A DNA stretch of 64,000 bases from Herbidospora cretacea (GTDB lineage Bacteria; Actinomycetota; Actinomycetes; Streptosporangiales; Streptosporangiaceae), in contig NZ_BBXG01000009.1 in NCBI RefSeq assembly GCF_001570605.1, positions 248,001 through 312,000 of the forward strand. The letters run 5' to 3'. The position numbers were made by a program, and so were the translations under genes. This document shows positions 8,051-20,012 of the stretch, piece by piece. The notes below the pieces were generated by a model. The model searched no databases. It was not told where the DNA came from and saw only the letters and a program-made list of their open reading frames with translations. The number at the start of each line of letters is the position of its first letter. Position 1 is the first letter of the stretch.

Positions 8051-8599
8051 ATGCGCAGCCGCCTGACCGAGGAGCGGGAACGCGAACTGCTCGGCATCGC
8101 CCTGGCTCTCGTCCGGGAGAGGGGCTACGACGCGGTGACGATCGACGACATCGCCAGGGCCGCCCGCGCGAGCACGGCGACGCTGTACCGCCGGTGGGGC
8201 GGGAAGGCGAAGATGGTGATCACGGCGGTGAAGGTGAGCAAGCCCGAAGGGCCGGCGGAGATCGACACCGGCTCGCTGAGGGAAGACCTGCTCGCCGCGA
8301 CGCGGCGCGGGACCGTGCCCCGGCCGCTGACGGGGCTCGCCCAGGCGGTGATGCTCGACGACGACCTGCGCGCCGCCTTCCACGAGCTGATGATCGAGCC
8401 GGAGCTCGAAGTGCTGCGCCGGGCGCTGCGCCGCCATGTCGAGGCGGGCGAGATCGACGCGGACAACCCGGTTCTGGGCCTGGTCGACCGGCTGCTCATC
8501 GGGCCGCTGGTCGCGGAGGCGGTGTGGCTGGGGGACACGCCCGGCCTGGCCGAACGTCTGGTCGACGAGGTCGTGCTGCCGCTGCTGGTCCGGAAGTAG
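8051..8599 (+). CDS. TetR/AcrR family transcriptional regulator
   Basis: The 182-residue protein has the N-terminal TetR helix-turn-helix, YDAVTIDDIARAARASTATL followed by YRRWGGKAKM, and a C-terminal ligand and dimer domain of the TetR_C_16-like type. Ribosome site AAGGAGG lies 5 nt before the ATG. It is divergent from the reductase, with a perfect palindrome in between, the usual layout for a TetR repressor controlling its neighbour and itself. The ligand is unknown. A strong hairpin terminates it. Confidence 0.9.
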   Translation: MRSRLTEERERELLGIALALVRERGYDAVTIDDIARAARASTATLYRRWGGKAKMVITAVKVSKPEGPAEIDTGSLREDLLAATRRGTVPRPLTGLAQAVMLDDDLRAAFHELMIEPELEVLRRALRRHVEAGEIDADNPVLGLVDRLLIGPLVAEAVWLGDTPGLAERLVDEVVLPLLVRK

Positions 8600-8611
8600 A
8601 GGGGGCGCCGC

Positions 8612-8643
8612 GCCGCTCCGCCTCCCGTCGGAGGCGGAGCGGC
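8612..8643 (+). terminator. Intrinsic terminator after the TetR gene
   Basis: GCCGCTCCGCCTCC-CGTC-GGAGGCGGAGCGGC is a perfect 14-bp stem with a tetraloop, beginning 12 bp after the TetR stop. Confidence 0.75.
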
Positions 8644-8716
8644 CGACATGGAACGACCCGGGAGAGTGGTGTCACCCAGGCCTGCCGGCTTCGCGCTTCT
8701 CAGGAGCCGAAACCCC

Positions 8717-8730
8717 GGTTAGCGCTAGCA
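8717..8730. promoter_or_regulatory. LacI-type operator-like palindrome
   Basis: GGTTAGCGCTAGCA matches the half-sites of the two palindromes near the LacI gene (TGTTAGCGATAACA and TGTTACCGCTAACA). It lies 461 bp upstream of the GH10 start in a gap with no convincing gene (8644-9190), so its target is uncertain. Confidence 0.45.
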
Positions 8731-8900
8731 TCAAACGGTGCGACCTCCTTCACCCTCGACGTCCTCGGTGGTGTGAGGGCGAGTAAAACCAGCCGACCCG
8801 GCGGCGTCAAGGGCGGGTGATCCGGCCCCCCCGGCCGAGCGAACCGAACGCCACTCGCCTGCCGCTCTCCGCTCCGGGGCTCCGCAAGTTGCGGGAAACT

Positions 8901-8940
8901 CGTGAAAGTTTCAACTTCACGAACCGACTTAACTTTCACG
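8901..8940. promoter_or_regulatory. Long inverted repeat upstream of the GH10 xylanase
   Basis: CGTGAAAGTT (8901-8910) and AACTTTCACG (8931-8940) are perfect 10-bp inverted arms around 20 nt. The left arm runs into GAAAGTTTC (8904-8912), a GAAANTTTC element of the kind described in actinomycete xylanase promoters. Confidence 0.45.
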
Positions 8941-8989
8941 CCATCGCCCGAGGTTCTGCGGCTCTGACGCCTTCATGTGGGCCTGGCTT

Positions 8990-9027
8990 CACCGAAAATT
9001 TCTTTCGAGTATTGACATGTTTCGGTG
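8990..9027. promoter_or_regulatory. Nested inverted repeats around the xylanase -35 box, candidate operator
   Basis: CACCGAAA (8990-8997) pairs with TTTCGGTG (9020-9027). Inside lie CGAAA-N5-TTTCG (8993-9007) and GAAAATTTC (8994-9002). The repeats bracket the TTGACA box, where bound repressor would block RNA polymerase. Confidence 0.5.
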
Positions 9028-9040
9028 GTGTTTCCAGACT
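9012..9040 (+). promoter_or_regulatory. Sigma-70-type promoter of the GH10 xylanase
   Basis: TTGACA (9012-9017), a 17-nt spacer and CAGACT (9035-9040) form a near-consensus vegetative promoter. Transcription would start near 9047 and leave a leader of about 145 nt. Confidence 0.6.
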
Positions 9041-9073
9041 GATCCCCGAGGCGTCGGCCCCCTGATGTGGTGA

Positions 9074-10678
<1,605 letters not shown>

Positions 10679-10702
10679 GCCGGTTGACACCTTCTAGTTG
10701 AC

Positions 10703-10756
10703 ACACGAAGCCGGGCTGGACGGATCGGGGATCCGCCCAGCCCGGCGCTTTCGTGT
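10703..10756. terminator. Long bidirectional terminator between xylanase and GH27
   Basis: Arms ACACGAA (10703-10709), CCGGGCTGG (10711-10719) and CGGAT (10721-10725) pair with ATCCG (10731-10735), CCAGCCCGG (10737-10745) and TTCGTGT (10750-10756). It serves both convergent genes. Confidence 0.8.
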
Positions 10757-10757
10757 C

Positions 10758-12416
10758 CTAGCTTCGGGTCCAGCGCTGGTTGCTCTGGCCGTTGCAGTCC
10801 CAGATGTTCAGCCTGGTGCCGTTGGCCGTGGCGTTGTTCGGCACGTCCAGGCACTTGTTCGCGCCGATGGCGGTGATGCTGCCGTCGCTGTTCAGGCGCC
10901 ACTTCTGGTTGTTCTGGCCGTTGCAGTCCCAGATGAGGACGCCGGTGCCGTTGGCGGTGCCGTTGTTGTTGACGTCCAGGCACTTGTTGCCGTAGACGCG
11001 CAGCTCACCGGCGGCGGTGGCGGTCCACTGCTGGTTGCTCTGGCCGTTGCAGTCCCAGATCTGCACCAGCGCGCCGTTGGCCTGCGAGACCCCGCTCACG
11101 TCCGCGCACTTGCCCGATCCGACGCCGCGCAGCGGGCCGGAGGTACCGGGGTTGGGCGTGGGAGTGGGAGTCGGGGAGGGCGTCGTGGGGGTGCCTCCGC
11201 TGACGCGGTACACGACGGTGCCGTGGGCCGGCACGCTCGCCGAGATGGTCCCGGTGGACGAGGTGACGGCGTTCGACCAGGCGTCCCGCAGGGTGAAGGC
11301 GTTGCCCGACAGGCCGATCGTGGCGGCGGTGGTGCTCATCGTGATGGTGCTGCCGCCCTGGTTGAACAGCGCGACCGCGACGTCGCCGTTGCTCAGGCGC
11401 TTGGCCAGGATGCGCCGGGTGCCGTCGTTGCTGATCTGGGTCGCCTGAAGGCCCAGCGAGTCCTGGTTGATCGCGATCAGGTTCTGGTTCTTCAGGATCG
11501 TCTGGGTGGCGCTGTCCATGTTGCGGACGTCGTTCCCCGCGATCAGCGGCGCGGCCATGATCGCCCACAGGGCGAAGTGGCTGCGCATCTCGGTGTCGTT
11601 CATGCCGCCCCGGCCGACCACCATCATGTCGGGGTCGTTGAACGAGCCGGGCGAGGCGTAGCCCGACAGGGGCGCGGTGACGTTGACGATGTTCTGGATG
11701 CCCATGGGGTAGCCGTTGGTCTGGCCCGAGTTCCAGGTGTTGGTGATGTCCTCGGTCGTGCGCCAGATGTTGGCGATGTCGCCCCAGTTGCGGCGGGGCC
11801 CGGTCTTGTCGTGGATGCTGTTGGAGTTGATGCTGTACAGGATCGGCCGGCCGGTGGCGGCCAGCGCGTCCCGCATCTTGGCGAAGGTCCTGATCTGGTC
11901 GTCGATGGTGCCGGTGGGGGAGCACCAGTCGTACTTGAGGTAGTCGACGCCCCAGGCGGCGAACTGCCGGGCGTCCTGCGCCTCGTGGTTGAGGCTGCCG
12001 GTCGCGCCCGGGTAGGAGCCGAAGTACTGGGCGCAGGTCCGGTCGAGCGGCGCCTGGTAGATGCCGAACTTCATGCCCTTGGAGTGGATGTAGTCGCCCA
12101 GCGCCTTCATGCCGCTGGGGAACCGCGACAGGTTGGCCTGGAGGTTTCCGGCGGAGTCGCGGTTGGGGTCCATCCAGCAGTCGTCGACGACGACGTACTG
12201 GTAGCCCAGGTCGCGCATGCCGTTGTTGACCATGGCGTCGGTGGTCTGCTTGATCAGCGTTTCGTTGATGTTGCAGCCGAAGGTGTTCCAGGTGTTCCAG
12301 CCCATCGGCGGGGTGCGCCCGACGCCGTTGTTGAGCGCGTTGGCCTGGACGGCGGGGATCAGCGCCACGGCGAGCGTGGTCAGCGCCAAGATGGCCCGCG
12401 TTCGCTTCTTTCTCAT
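10758..12416 (-). CDS. Secreted GH27 alpha-galactosidase or beta-L-arabinopyranosidase with CBM13
   Basis: The 552-residue protein has a signal peptide (ends near ANA-L), a GH27 barrel starting RTPPMGWNTWNTFGCNINE, a small beta domain, a Pro/Thr linker and a C-terminal CBM13 with three NGQ(S/N)NQ(Q/K/R)W repeats. The nucleophile is the Asp in YLKYDWC (about D163), and the acid/base is the Asp in WRTTEDI (about D223). GH27 enzymes with CBM13 in streptomycetes include both alpha-galactosidases and beta-L-arabinopyranosidases; sequence reading does not separate them, but the arabinoxylan cluster favours the second. It is the last gene of the five-gene run, 34 bp after the CBM6-containing GH43 gene. 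Confidence 0.9.
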   Translation of the reverse strand: MRKKRTRAILALTTLAVALIPAVQANALNNGVGRTPPMGWNTWNTFGCNINETLIKQTTDAMVNNGMRDLGYQYVVVDDCWMDPNRDSAGNLQANLSRFPSGMKALGDYIHSKGMKFGIYQAPLDRTCAQYFGSYPGATGSLNHEAQDARQFAAWGVDYLKYDWCSPTGTIDDQIRTFAKMRDALAATGRPILYSINSNSIHDKTGPRRNWGDIANIWRTTEDITNTWNSGQTNGYPMGIQNIVNVTAPLSGYASPGSFNDPDMMVVGRGGMNDTEMRSHFALWAIMAAPLIAGNDVRNMDSATQTILKNQNLIAINQDSLGLQATQISNDGTRRILAKRLSNGDVAVALFNQGGSTITMSTTAATIGLSGNAFTLRDAWSNAVTSSTGTISASVPAHGTVVYRVSGGTPTTPSPTPTPTPNPGTSGPLRGVGSGKCADVSGVSQANGALVQIWDCNGQSNQQWTATAAGELRVYGNKCLDVNNNGTANGTGVLIWDCNGQNNQKWRLNSDGSITAIGANKCLDVPNNATANGTRLNIWDCNGQSNQRWTRS

Positions 12417-12450
12417 GAGAGCTCCTCGTCGGATGGTGCGGCGCCGTCCG

Positions 12451-14265
12451 TCACTGGAAGGAGGCGTCGTCGATGTACAGGCCGTCGGTGCCGGCGGCGG
12501 TCTCGACGTACACGGAGGCGTTGGTCAGCGTGCCGGTCCACGAGACGGTCGCGGTGCCGGTGAGCTGGGTCCAGCCGTTGGCGTTGACCGTCTGCGCGGG
12601 GGTGAGCTGGAGGTAGCTCGTGGTCCCGTTCGCGGTGAGGGTCAGCGTGGCCTTCGCGCTGGGGGTCCCGCTCTGCGAGCGGACCCAGACGCTGGTGGTG
12701 TAGCTCTTGCCGTTCGTGAGCTGCGCGGTCACGTTCTGGTGCGGGCCCTGCCAGGAGGCGGTACGACCAGAGTTCAGCAGCGCCCGGCTGCCGCCGTGGA
12801 CCGGGCTGGTCACGGAGGAGAGCGTGCCGCCGGAGGAGGTCCAGCCGGTCGTGCCGTCCTCCATCGCGGGGTTGCTCAGCAGGTTCCCGCCGGTGCCGCC
12901 GCCCCCGGTGAACTGCCACCAGTTGAGGTTGAACAGGTAGCCGCTGTTGCCGGCGAACCGCAGGAACAGGTCACGGGTGCCGGTCGCGCCGGAGATCGGG
13001 CAGGTGACGGTGGTCCAGGTCTGCCAGCCGCCGGTGCCGCCCACGTTGCAGGTGCCCACGAGCGTTCCGGTGGCGCTGCCGAGCCGGACCTCGATCCGGC
13101 CGCCGCTGGTGCCCGAGGCGACCCGGGCGCTGAACGAGGTGGCCCCGTTGCCGAAGGCGACGCCCTTGGCCTTGACGTAGTCGTTGTTCTCGATGAACCC
13201 GACGTTCATCCCGCCCTCGGTGGAGGCCTCGGTCTCCACTCCCTGCGCCCAGGCGAGCGTCTCCGCCTCCTGGCGCGTGTACGGGTTCAGCGTGCCCACC
13301 TGGGGAGGTCCGGCGGTGGTCATGTTGATCTGCGGGATGGTGCCGTCGGAGTTGTAGGTGAACTTCTCCACCGCCACCGACCTGGTGTAACCGCTGCCGC
13401 CCGGTAGGGCGCCGTTGTGGTAGAAGAAGTACGACCCGCCCGCGAAGTCGACGACCCCGGCGTGGTTGGTGAAGCTCGCGCCCTGCCGAGGCATGACCGT
13501 TCCCCGATAGGTCCACGGCCCGGTGGCACTCGGAGCCGTGGAATAACCGATGAACTCCGAGCAGCACTCGGCGGCGAACACGTTGTAGTAGAGGCTGCCC
13601 CGCTTGTAGACCCAGGGCCCCTCCTCGTAGAGGGTCGGCCGCTGGGCGTTGCCGCTGCGCGCGCCGAAGCCGGCGGCGGTGAGCTGGACGTAGTTGATCC
13701 CGCCGGAGTAGGAGATCATGTCGCTGTTCAGGCGCACGTACGCGAGGCGGGGGTTGCCCCAGTACAGATAGGCCTGCCCGTCGTCGTCGATGATGACGTT
13801 GGGGTCGATCTCGTTGTTGTCGACCAGCGGACGGCCCAGCGCGTCGGTGAAGGGCCCGGTGGGGCTGTTGGCGACGGCCACGCCGATGACCATGCGGCCG
13901 GTGGAGCGCTGGCGGACCGGGACGTACCAGTAGAACTTGTTGTTGCGGTAGGCGACGTGGCCGGCCCAGGCGTTGGCGTCGGCCCAGGAGAAGGTGGCCA
14001 GGCTCATGGGTGAGCCGTGGTCGGTCCAGTTGGCCATGTCGCTGGAGGAGTAGACGCGCCAGTCGCGCATCGTGAAGTAGGTGGAGCCGTCCTCGTCGTG
14101 GCCGGTGTAGAGGTAGACGCGGCCGTTGTGGACGAGCGGGGCGGGGTCGGCGGTGTAGATCGTCTGGACGATCGGGTTGTCGGCCTTGGCCGGAGCCGCG
14201 GGCAGCAGGGCCATGAGGCAGAGCACGCTCATGACCCAGGCCAGGCGGCGTGGAGCGGATCTCAT
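12451..14265 (-). CDS. Secreted GH43 arabinofuranosidase/xylosidase with CBM6 and a CBM4/9-like domain
   Basis: The 604-residue protein has a signal peptide (ends near AKA-D), a five-bladed GH43 domain (about 30-320), a CBM6 domain (RQEAETLAWAQGVETE ... FNLNWWQFTG, about 328-455) and a C-terminal beta-sandwich of the CBM4/9 type (NLLSNPAMEDG ... LYIDDASFQ). Likely catalytic residues are Asp in TADPAPLVHNG (base), Asp in NEIDPNVIID (modulator) and Glu in YEEGPWVYK (acid). It would remove arabinose or xylose from arabinoxylan. The ATG at 14265 has AAAGGA upstream. A strong hairpin separates it from the GH62 gene, so read-through from upstream may be reduced. Confidence 0.9.
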   Translation of the reverse strand: MRSAPRRLAWVMSVLCLMALLPAAPAKADNPIVQTIYTADPAPLVHNGRVYLYTGHDEDGSTYFTMRDWRVYSSSDMANWTDHGSPMSLATFSWADANAWAGHVAYRNNKFYWYVPVRQRSTGRMVIGVAVANSPTGPFTDALGRPLVDNNEIDPNVIIDDDGQAYLYWGNPRLAYVRLNSDMISYSGGINYVQLTAAGFGARSGNAQRPTLYEEGPWVYKRGSLYYNVFAAECCSEFIGYSTAPSATGPWTYRGTVMPRQGASFTNHAGVVDFAGGSYFFYHNGALPGGSGYTRSVAVEKFTYNSDGTIPQINMTTAGPPQVGTLNPYTRQEAETLAWAQGVETEASTEGGMNVGFIENNDYVKAKGVAFGNGATSFSARVASGTSGGRIEVRLGSATGTLVGTCNVGGTGGWQTWTTVTCPISGATGTRDLFLRFAGNSGYLFNLNWWQFTGGGGTGGNLLSNPAMEDGTTGWTSSGGTLSSVTSPVHGGSRALLNSGRTASWQGPHQNVTAQLTNGKSYTTSVWVRSQSGTPSAKATLTLTANGTTSYLQLTPAQTVNANGWTQLTGTATVSWTGTLTNASVYVETAAGTDGLYIDDASFQ

Positions 14266-14282
14266 GATGATCCTTTCCGCGT

Positions 14283-14323
14283 GACACGGGCGGGCCCGGT
14301 GGTCTACCGAGCCCGCCCGCGTC
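14283..14323 (-). terminator. Intergenic hairpin between GH62 and GH43 (attenuating terminator)
   Basis: Arms at 14283-14300 and 14306-14323, with core GGGCGGGC/GCCCGCCC, form an almost complete 18-bp stem with a 5-nt loop. Inside the gene run it may lower expression of the two distal genes or protect the upstream mRNA. Confidence 0.6.
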
Positions 14324-14329
14324 ATGCCG

Positions 14330-15808
14330 TCATCGCTGGAGGGTCAGCAGGCCCGGCCGGTAGGGCAGCAGACCGTAGTCCACGCCGTTGGAGTTGGGGT
14401 TGCGGCCCTGGTAGAGCAGCTGCAGGTTGCAGGGGTCGACCGTCATGGTCTGGTCGGCGCTGGTGCGCAGGAGCTCACCGTGGCTGATGTCGTTGGTCCA
14501 GGTCGCGCCGCTGTTGGCCTTGCCGGCGAACGGGTTGGACTCGGTGGTGGCGTTCGGGGTCCAGGTGCCGCCCAGGCTGGTGGCGGTGAAGGACCGGAAG
14601 TAGCGTCCCTGGGAACCGATCGCCTCGACGATCATCAGGTAGCGGTTCTGGCCGGCCAGCTTGTAGACCTGGGGCGCCTCGAACAGGTTGTTGGTGGTGT
14701 CGGTCATGATGGTCTGGTAGCTGGTGCCGAAGCTGCCGGGGAAGTTGCCGATCGGCATGCTGGCCCGGTAGATGCGGCCGTTGTCACCGGCGAAGAACAG
14801 GTACATGTTCTGGTCGTCGCCGATCAGCGCCTGGTCGATCGGACCGGTCTGGGAGTTGGAGATGCTGCCCGAGAACAGCGTCTGCGGCGAGGACCAGCCG
14901 TTGGCGTTGGTCGGGTTGGTGGAGGTGCGGTAGGAGAAGGCCGGGCCGCCCCACTGGTAGGCCAGCACCCAGATGCTCTTGGGCGCGAAGTAGAACAGCG
15001 ACGGGGCGACCGTGCCCGAGTTCATCGCGTTCTGGGTGGCCGAGCCCATCTGGTTGTAGTTGCTGAACAGGGAGAAGTTCATCGAGCCCCAGCTCGACCC
15101 GAAGTCGTGCGTGGTGGCGTAGACGAGCTGCTGCCCGTTGTAGGGGGCGACGGTGAAGTCCTTCAGCGAGACCCAGCCCGACCTCGGCTGCGCCAGCGCG
15201 CCCGAGGAGGTCCAGCGGTAGGTCGAGGGAAGGTTGCAGTTCCCGGTCGGGCTCGGCGTCGGCGTGGGGCTCGGGCTGGGGCTCGGGTTGGTCCCGCCGA
15301 CCTGGGCGAGCTGCCACTGCTGGTTGGCGCCGCCCCAGTCGTCGTACTGGACGACGTTGGCGTTGTCGGCCGTGGACGCGCCCTGGACCTCCAGCGCCTT
15401 GTTGCTGTGGCGCGCGATGAAGCGCACGTAGCCGTCGGGGCTGTCGGCCAGCCGCCACTGCTGGTTGGTGCCGTTGCCGTCGCTCCACTGGATGATCGCC
15501 GCGCCGTTGGCGGTGGAGACGCCGGAGACGTCCAGGACCTTGCCGCTGAGGCGCGACTTGATCCGGTAGTAGCCGCCGCCCGAGTCGACGAACTGCCACT
15601 GCTGCTGGTTGCCGTTGTTACGCGTCCACTGGGTGATGCGGGCGCCGTCGTTGGTGGCCAGGTTGTAGACGTCCAGGGCCTTGCCGCTGTTGCGGTTGAC
15701 CAGGACATACCAGGCGTTGGTGTCGACGGTGGCCGCGTTGGCCGAGGGTAACGCCACGAACAGGGCCGCCACCAAGGTCGCGATGACAGCGATGGGTTTG
15801 AATCTCAC
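14330..15808 (-). CDS. Secreted GH62 alpha-L-arabinofuranosidase with N-terminal CBM13
   Basis: The 492-residue protein has a signal peptide (ends near ANA-A), a CBM13 trefoil (about 28-165, with QQQWQF, NQQWRL and NQQWQL repeats), a Ser/Pro/Thr linker and a GH62 domain starting [20 protein letters not shown]. It contains GH62 signatures [42 protein letters not shown] and SHGELLR. GH62 enzymes release arabinose from singly substituted xylose in arabinoxylan. The GTG start has GGAGC upstream. It lies 12 bp after the GH10 gene, so the two are cotranscribed. Its CBM13 is nearly identical at DNA level to that of the promoter-proximal GH43. Confidence 0.95.
   Translation of the reverse strand: MRFKPIAVIATLVAALFVALPSANAATVDTNAWYVLVNRNSGKALDVYNLATNDGARITQWTRNNGNQQQWQFVDSGGGYYRIKSRLSGKVLDVSGVSTANGAAIIQWSDGNGTNQQWRLADSPDGYVRFIARHSNKALEVQGASTADNANVVQYDDWGGANQQWQLAQVGGTNPSPSPSPTPTPSPTGNCNLPSTYRWTSSGALAQPRSGWVSLKDFTVAPYNGQQLVYATTHDFGSSWGSMNFSLFSNYNQMGSATQNAMNSGTVAPSLFYFAPKSIWVLAYQWGGPAFSYRTSTNPTNANGWSSPQTLFSGSISNSQTGPIDQALIGDDQNMYLFFAGDNGRIYRASMPIGNFPGSFGTSYQTIMTDTTNNLFEAPQVYKLAGQNRYLMIVEAIGSQGRYFRSFTATSLGGTWTPNATTESNPFAGKANSGATWTNDISHGELLRTSADQTMTVDPCNLQLLYQGRNPNSNGVDYGLLPYRPGLLTLQR
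15257..15745 (-). repeat. Duplicated CBM13-plus-linker module (copy in GH62)
   Basis: This segment, covering the linker start through the N-terminal CBM13, is highly similar at nucleotide level to 18881-19370 in the GH43 gene, including most third-codon positions over long runs. It suggests recent duplication or gene conversion. Boundaries are approximate. Confidence 0.7.
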
Positions 15809-15820
15809 ATTTGCTCCGAT

Positions 15821-17374
<1,554 letters not shown>

Positions 17375-19435
17375 CTAAGGAGTGGTCAGGTCGAAGCGGT
17401 TGACGGTCACCGCTCCACCGAGGGACTGCGTGGCGTAGTTGAAGATGCCGAAGCGGTAGCCCATGAAGAACTGCCAGGCGTTGTTCAACGTGAAGGCCGG
17501 GCCGAGCGTGGTGAAGTTCGTCCCGTCGGTGCTGTACGAGAAGCGGGCCGTCCGGCCCGATCCCGGCCGGATGTCGGCGTTCACCCGCAGCCAGATCTTG
17601 CCGCCCGAGATGTTCGCGCCCGCCTGTTCGCTGCCGGTCCCGGTGGTGGCCCAGCTGCTGTTCATGGTCAGCCCGTTGGTCATCGAGACCCGGTAGGCGC
17701 CGTTGTCGCGTCTGACCCCGATCCAGGCCGACTGGTCACGCAGCATCGCCAGGCCGGCGCGGTCGCCGTTGGCCATCTGCGAGTAGTCGAGCTCGATCGT
17801 CGCCGTGGACGACGGGCCCTGGATGCGGTGCGTCAGTGTGTTGCGGGCGTTGTACAGGTCGTTGGTGACCGTCGCGGTCTGGAGCCGCAGGCCGCTGCCG
17901 GTGGAGAAGCGGCTGGTGTCGGGGTTGTGGTTCCACTCCCACCGATGGCCCAGGCTGCTTCCGGTGAAGGTGTCCGGCCCGATCATCGAGGCCACCGTGC
18001 GGTTGGTCTGGATGTTCGGCTTGGGGTAGTTCACGCCCCAGCCGCCGTTCACCGTCTGGATCACCGGCCAGTCGTTGACCCAGTTGATCGGCGCGAGCGC
18101 CGGCACCCGGCCACCCGGGTAGGCGTCGACGAAGGACATGTAGTACCAGGCGCCGCTCTGGGTCTGGACGAGACCGCCCTGGTGCGGGGTGCCGCCGCCG
18201 GAGATCGGGCTGGGCATGTTGAGCAGGACCTGCTGCATCGTGTACGGACCCCACGGAGAGGTCGAGCGCAGCACGTACTGGCCGTTGGCCGGGCGGGTCA
18301 GCCAGATGTAGTAGTAGTTGCCGCGCTTGTAGAAGCGCGCGCCCTCAAGGGTGCCGACGCTGCTCGGGGTCTGGAAGACCTGCTGGGCGCGGACCTGGCT
18401 GAGGCCGTCGGCCGAGAGCTGGGCGACGCTGATGGTGCCGTTGCCGTAGGCGACGTACATCGTGTCGTTGGTGTCGATCAGCAGACCGGCGTCGTAGTAG
18501 CACTGGTTCATCCGGGCGCGCTTGGTCCACGTGCCGTCCACGGCGGAGGCGGTGTAGACGTAGGTCCGGTTGAACTCGGTGCAGCCGTACCAGTAGTAGG
18601 TGCTGTTGCTGGGCCGGTAGTTGAGGGTCGAGGCCCAGATGCCCTTCACGTACGCCCGGCCGCCGTTGAGGTCGTAGGCGTTCGAGTCGAAGTCCAGGCG
18701 CGGGACCGAGTGACCGGCGTACTCCCAGTCGACGAGGTTGTACGAGCGCAGGATCGGCGCGCCCGGCGAGTAGTGCATCGTCGAGGCCGAGTAGTAGTAG
18801 GCGTCGCCGACCCGGATGATGTCACCGTCGGCGAAGTCCTGCCAGACGACGGGGTTGGTGTAGTTGCCGCCCGGGTTCGGGGTCGGCGTGGGGCTCGGGC
18901 TGGGGCTCGGGTTGGTCCCGCCGACCTGGACGAGCTGCCACTGCTGGTTGGCGCCGCCCCAGTCGTCGTACTGGACGATGTTGGCGCCGTCGGCCGTGGA
19001 CGCGCTCTGCACTTCCAGCGCCTTGTTGCTGTGGCGCGCGATGAAGCGCACGTAGCCGTCCGGCGAGTCGGCGAGCCGCCACTGCTGGTTGTTGCCGTTG
19101 TTGTCGGCCCACTGGACGACGGCGGCGCCGTTGGCGGTGGAGACGCCGGAGACGTCCAGCACCTTGCCCGAGTGGCGGGACTTGATGCGGTAGTAGCCGC
19201 CGCCGCTGTCGACGAACTGCCACTGCTGCTGGTTGCCGTTGTTCCGCGTCCACTGGGTGATGCGTCCGCCGTCGGCGGTGGACAGGTTGTAGACGTCCAG
19301 GGCCTTGCCGCTGGTGCGGTTGACCAGGACGTACCAGGCGTTGGTGTCGACGGTGGCCGCGTTGGCGGCCTGGGCGGTGACGAAAGCGGCGACGAGGAGC
19401 AGCACTGATGAGAGAACCGCGAGCACACGTCTCAC
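17375..19435 (-). CDS. Secreted GH43 xylosidase/arabinofuranosidase with N-terminal CBM13 and C-terminal beta-sandwich
   Basis: The 686-residue protein has a signal peptide (VRRVLAVLSSVLLLVAAFVT, ends near ANA-A), a CBM13 (about 30-165), a Ser/Pro linker, and a GH43 beta-propeller starting NPVVWQDFADGDIIRVGDAY. A concanavalin-like C-terminal domain of the beta-xylosidase type follows (PDTFTGSSLGHRWEWNHNPD). The Asp in FADGDII fits the catalytic base and the Glu in GTLEGARFYK the acid. It would trim xylo-oligosaccharides or arabinose side chains. The GTG at 19435 has GGAGG 5 nt upstream. It is the promoter-proximal gene of the run, facing the LacI gene across a 590-bp control region. Confidence 0.92.
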   Translation of the reverse strand: MRRVLAVLSSVLLLVAAFVTAQAANAATVDTNAWYVLVNRTSGKALDVYNLSTADGGRITQWTRNNGNQQQWQFVDSGGGYYRIKSRHSGKVLDVSGVSTANGAAVVQWADNNGNNQQWRLADSPDGYVRFIARHSNKALEVQSASTADGANIVQYDDWGGANQQWQLVQVGGTNPSPSPSPTPTPNPGGNYTNPVVWQDFADGDIIRVGDAYYYSASTMHYSPGAPILRSYNLVDWEYAGHSVPRLDFDSNAYDLNGGRAYVKGIWASTLNYRPSNSTYYWYGCTEFNRTYVYTASAVDGTWTKRARMNQCYYDAGLLIDTNDTMYVAYGNGTISVAQLSADGLSQVRAQQVFQTPSSVGTLEGARFYKRGNYYYIWLTRPANGQYVLRSTSPWGPYTMQQVLLNMPSPISGGGTPHQGGLVQTQSGAWYYMSFVDAYPGGRVPALAPINWVNDWPVIQTVNGGWGVNYPKPNIQTNRTVASMIGPDTFTGSSLGHRWEWNHNPDTSRFSTGSGLRLQTATVTNDLYNARNTLTHRIQGPSSTATIELDYSQMANGDRAGLAMLRDQSAWIGVRRDNGAYRVSMTNGLTMNSSWATTGTGSEQAGANISGGKIWLRVNADIRPGSGRTARFSYSTDGTNFTTLGPAFTLNNAWQFFMGYRFGIFNYATQSLGGAVTVNRFDLTTP
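18881..19370 (-). repeat. Duplicated CBM13-plus-linker module (copy in GH43)
   Basis: This is the partner of the segment at 15257-15745, in the same orientation about 3.6 kb apart. Homologous recombination between the two could delete the GH10 gene and fuse the flanking enzymes. Confidence 0.7.
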
Positions 19436-19500
19436 ACGAACCTCCGGGGGGTGGGAACGTCGTGGTGACGGGCGGTGGCACGACCGGTCAACCACAGAGC

Positions 19501-19514
19501 TGTTAGCGATAACA
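19501..19514. promoter_or_regulatory. LacI-family operator 1
   Basis: TGTTAGCGATAACA is a 14-bp palindrome with a central CG and one mismatched pair, the classic form for LacI-family repressors. It lies 66 bp upstream of the GH43 start. On the minus strand TGTTAT within it could serve as the -10 box. Confidence 0.7.
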
Positions 19515-19522
19515 TTCGGATC

Positions 19523-19540
19523 ATGACGTCAGGGCGTCAT
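19523..19540. promoter_or_regulatory. Inverted repeat between the two LacI-type operators
   Basis: ATGACG-TCAGGG-CGTCAT has perfect 6-bp arms. It may bind a second regulator; none is identified. Confidence 0.35.
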
Positions 19541-19602
19541 ACAGGAGGTCAGGGGGCATCCATGGCTCCCTGGGCAGGCAGGGTGGGAAGGCCATCGAAA
19601 TC

Positions 19603-19616
19603 TGTTACCGCTAACA
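19603..19616. promoter_or_regulatory. LacI-family operator 2
   Basis: TGTTACCGCTAACA is a second copy of the TGTTAnCGnTAACA palindrome, with centres 102 bp from operator 1. That is close to an integral number of helical turns and would allow looping. Confidence 0.7.
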
Positions 19617-19793
19617 TCATTTGGTCCCGGATCTCCATGGCGCTCCTGACGGGGTGTGTCGACGCGGAGTACATCCGACAGGTTGATCTGTCGTCAACGA
19701 AGTGCCGTGGCCTCAGCCTGGGGGCGGCTGTGGACACGTTTCCCTGCCTGGACATTCGCGGTCGCGGAGATCGCGCCCGGAACCCTCAGTCGT

Positions 19794-19802
19794 GAAAATT
19801 TC
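19794..19802. promoter_or_regulatory. GAAANTTTC element
   Basis: GAAAATTTC, as in the promoter of the xylanase at 9191. It lies between the LacI gene and operator 2. Confidence 0.35.
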
Positions 19803-19891
19803 ATAGAAGTTACTAGTTCGCAACCGCAGATTTCGGACCGAATTCTCCTAACTTGCCACCGGCCCCCGTGTCGAGGGGGCGAAGGCTGGAT

Positions 19892-19921
19892 GAAAATTTC
19901 GAGGTCACGTCGACAATTTTC
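19892..19921. promoter_or_regulatory. GAAANTTTC element with a second inverted half-site
   Basis: GAAAATTTC (19892-19900) is followed by AATTTTC (19915-19921), the inverse of its left half. It is the closest such element to the LacI gene. Confidence 0.35.
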
Positions 19922-20012
19922 GGTTCCAGGCCCGTGGGTGATGATCGAAGACTGCCTGTCAAGTAAGGAGGAGCAGCGAAAACGGGAATCCCAACTGCCG
20001 AAAGTCACTGGA

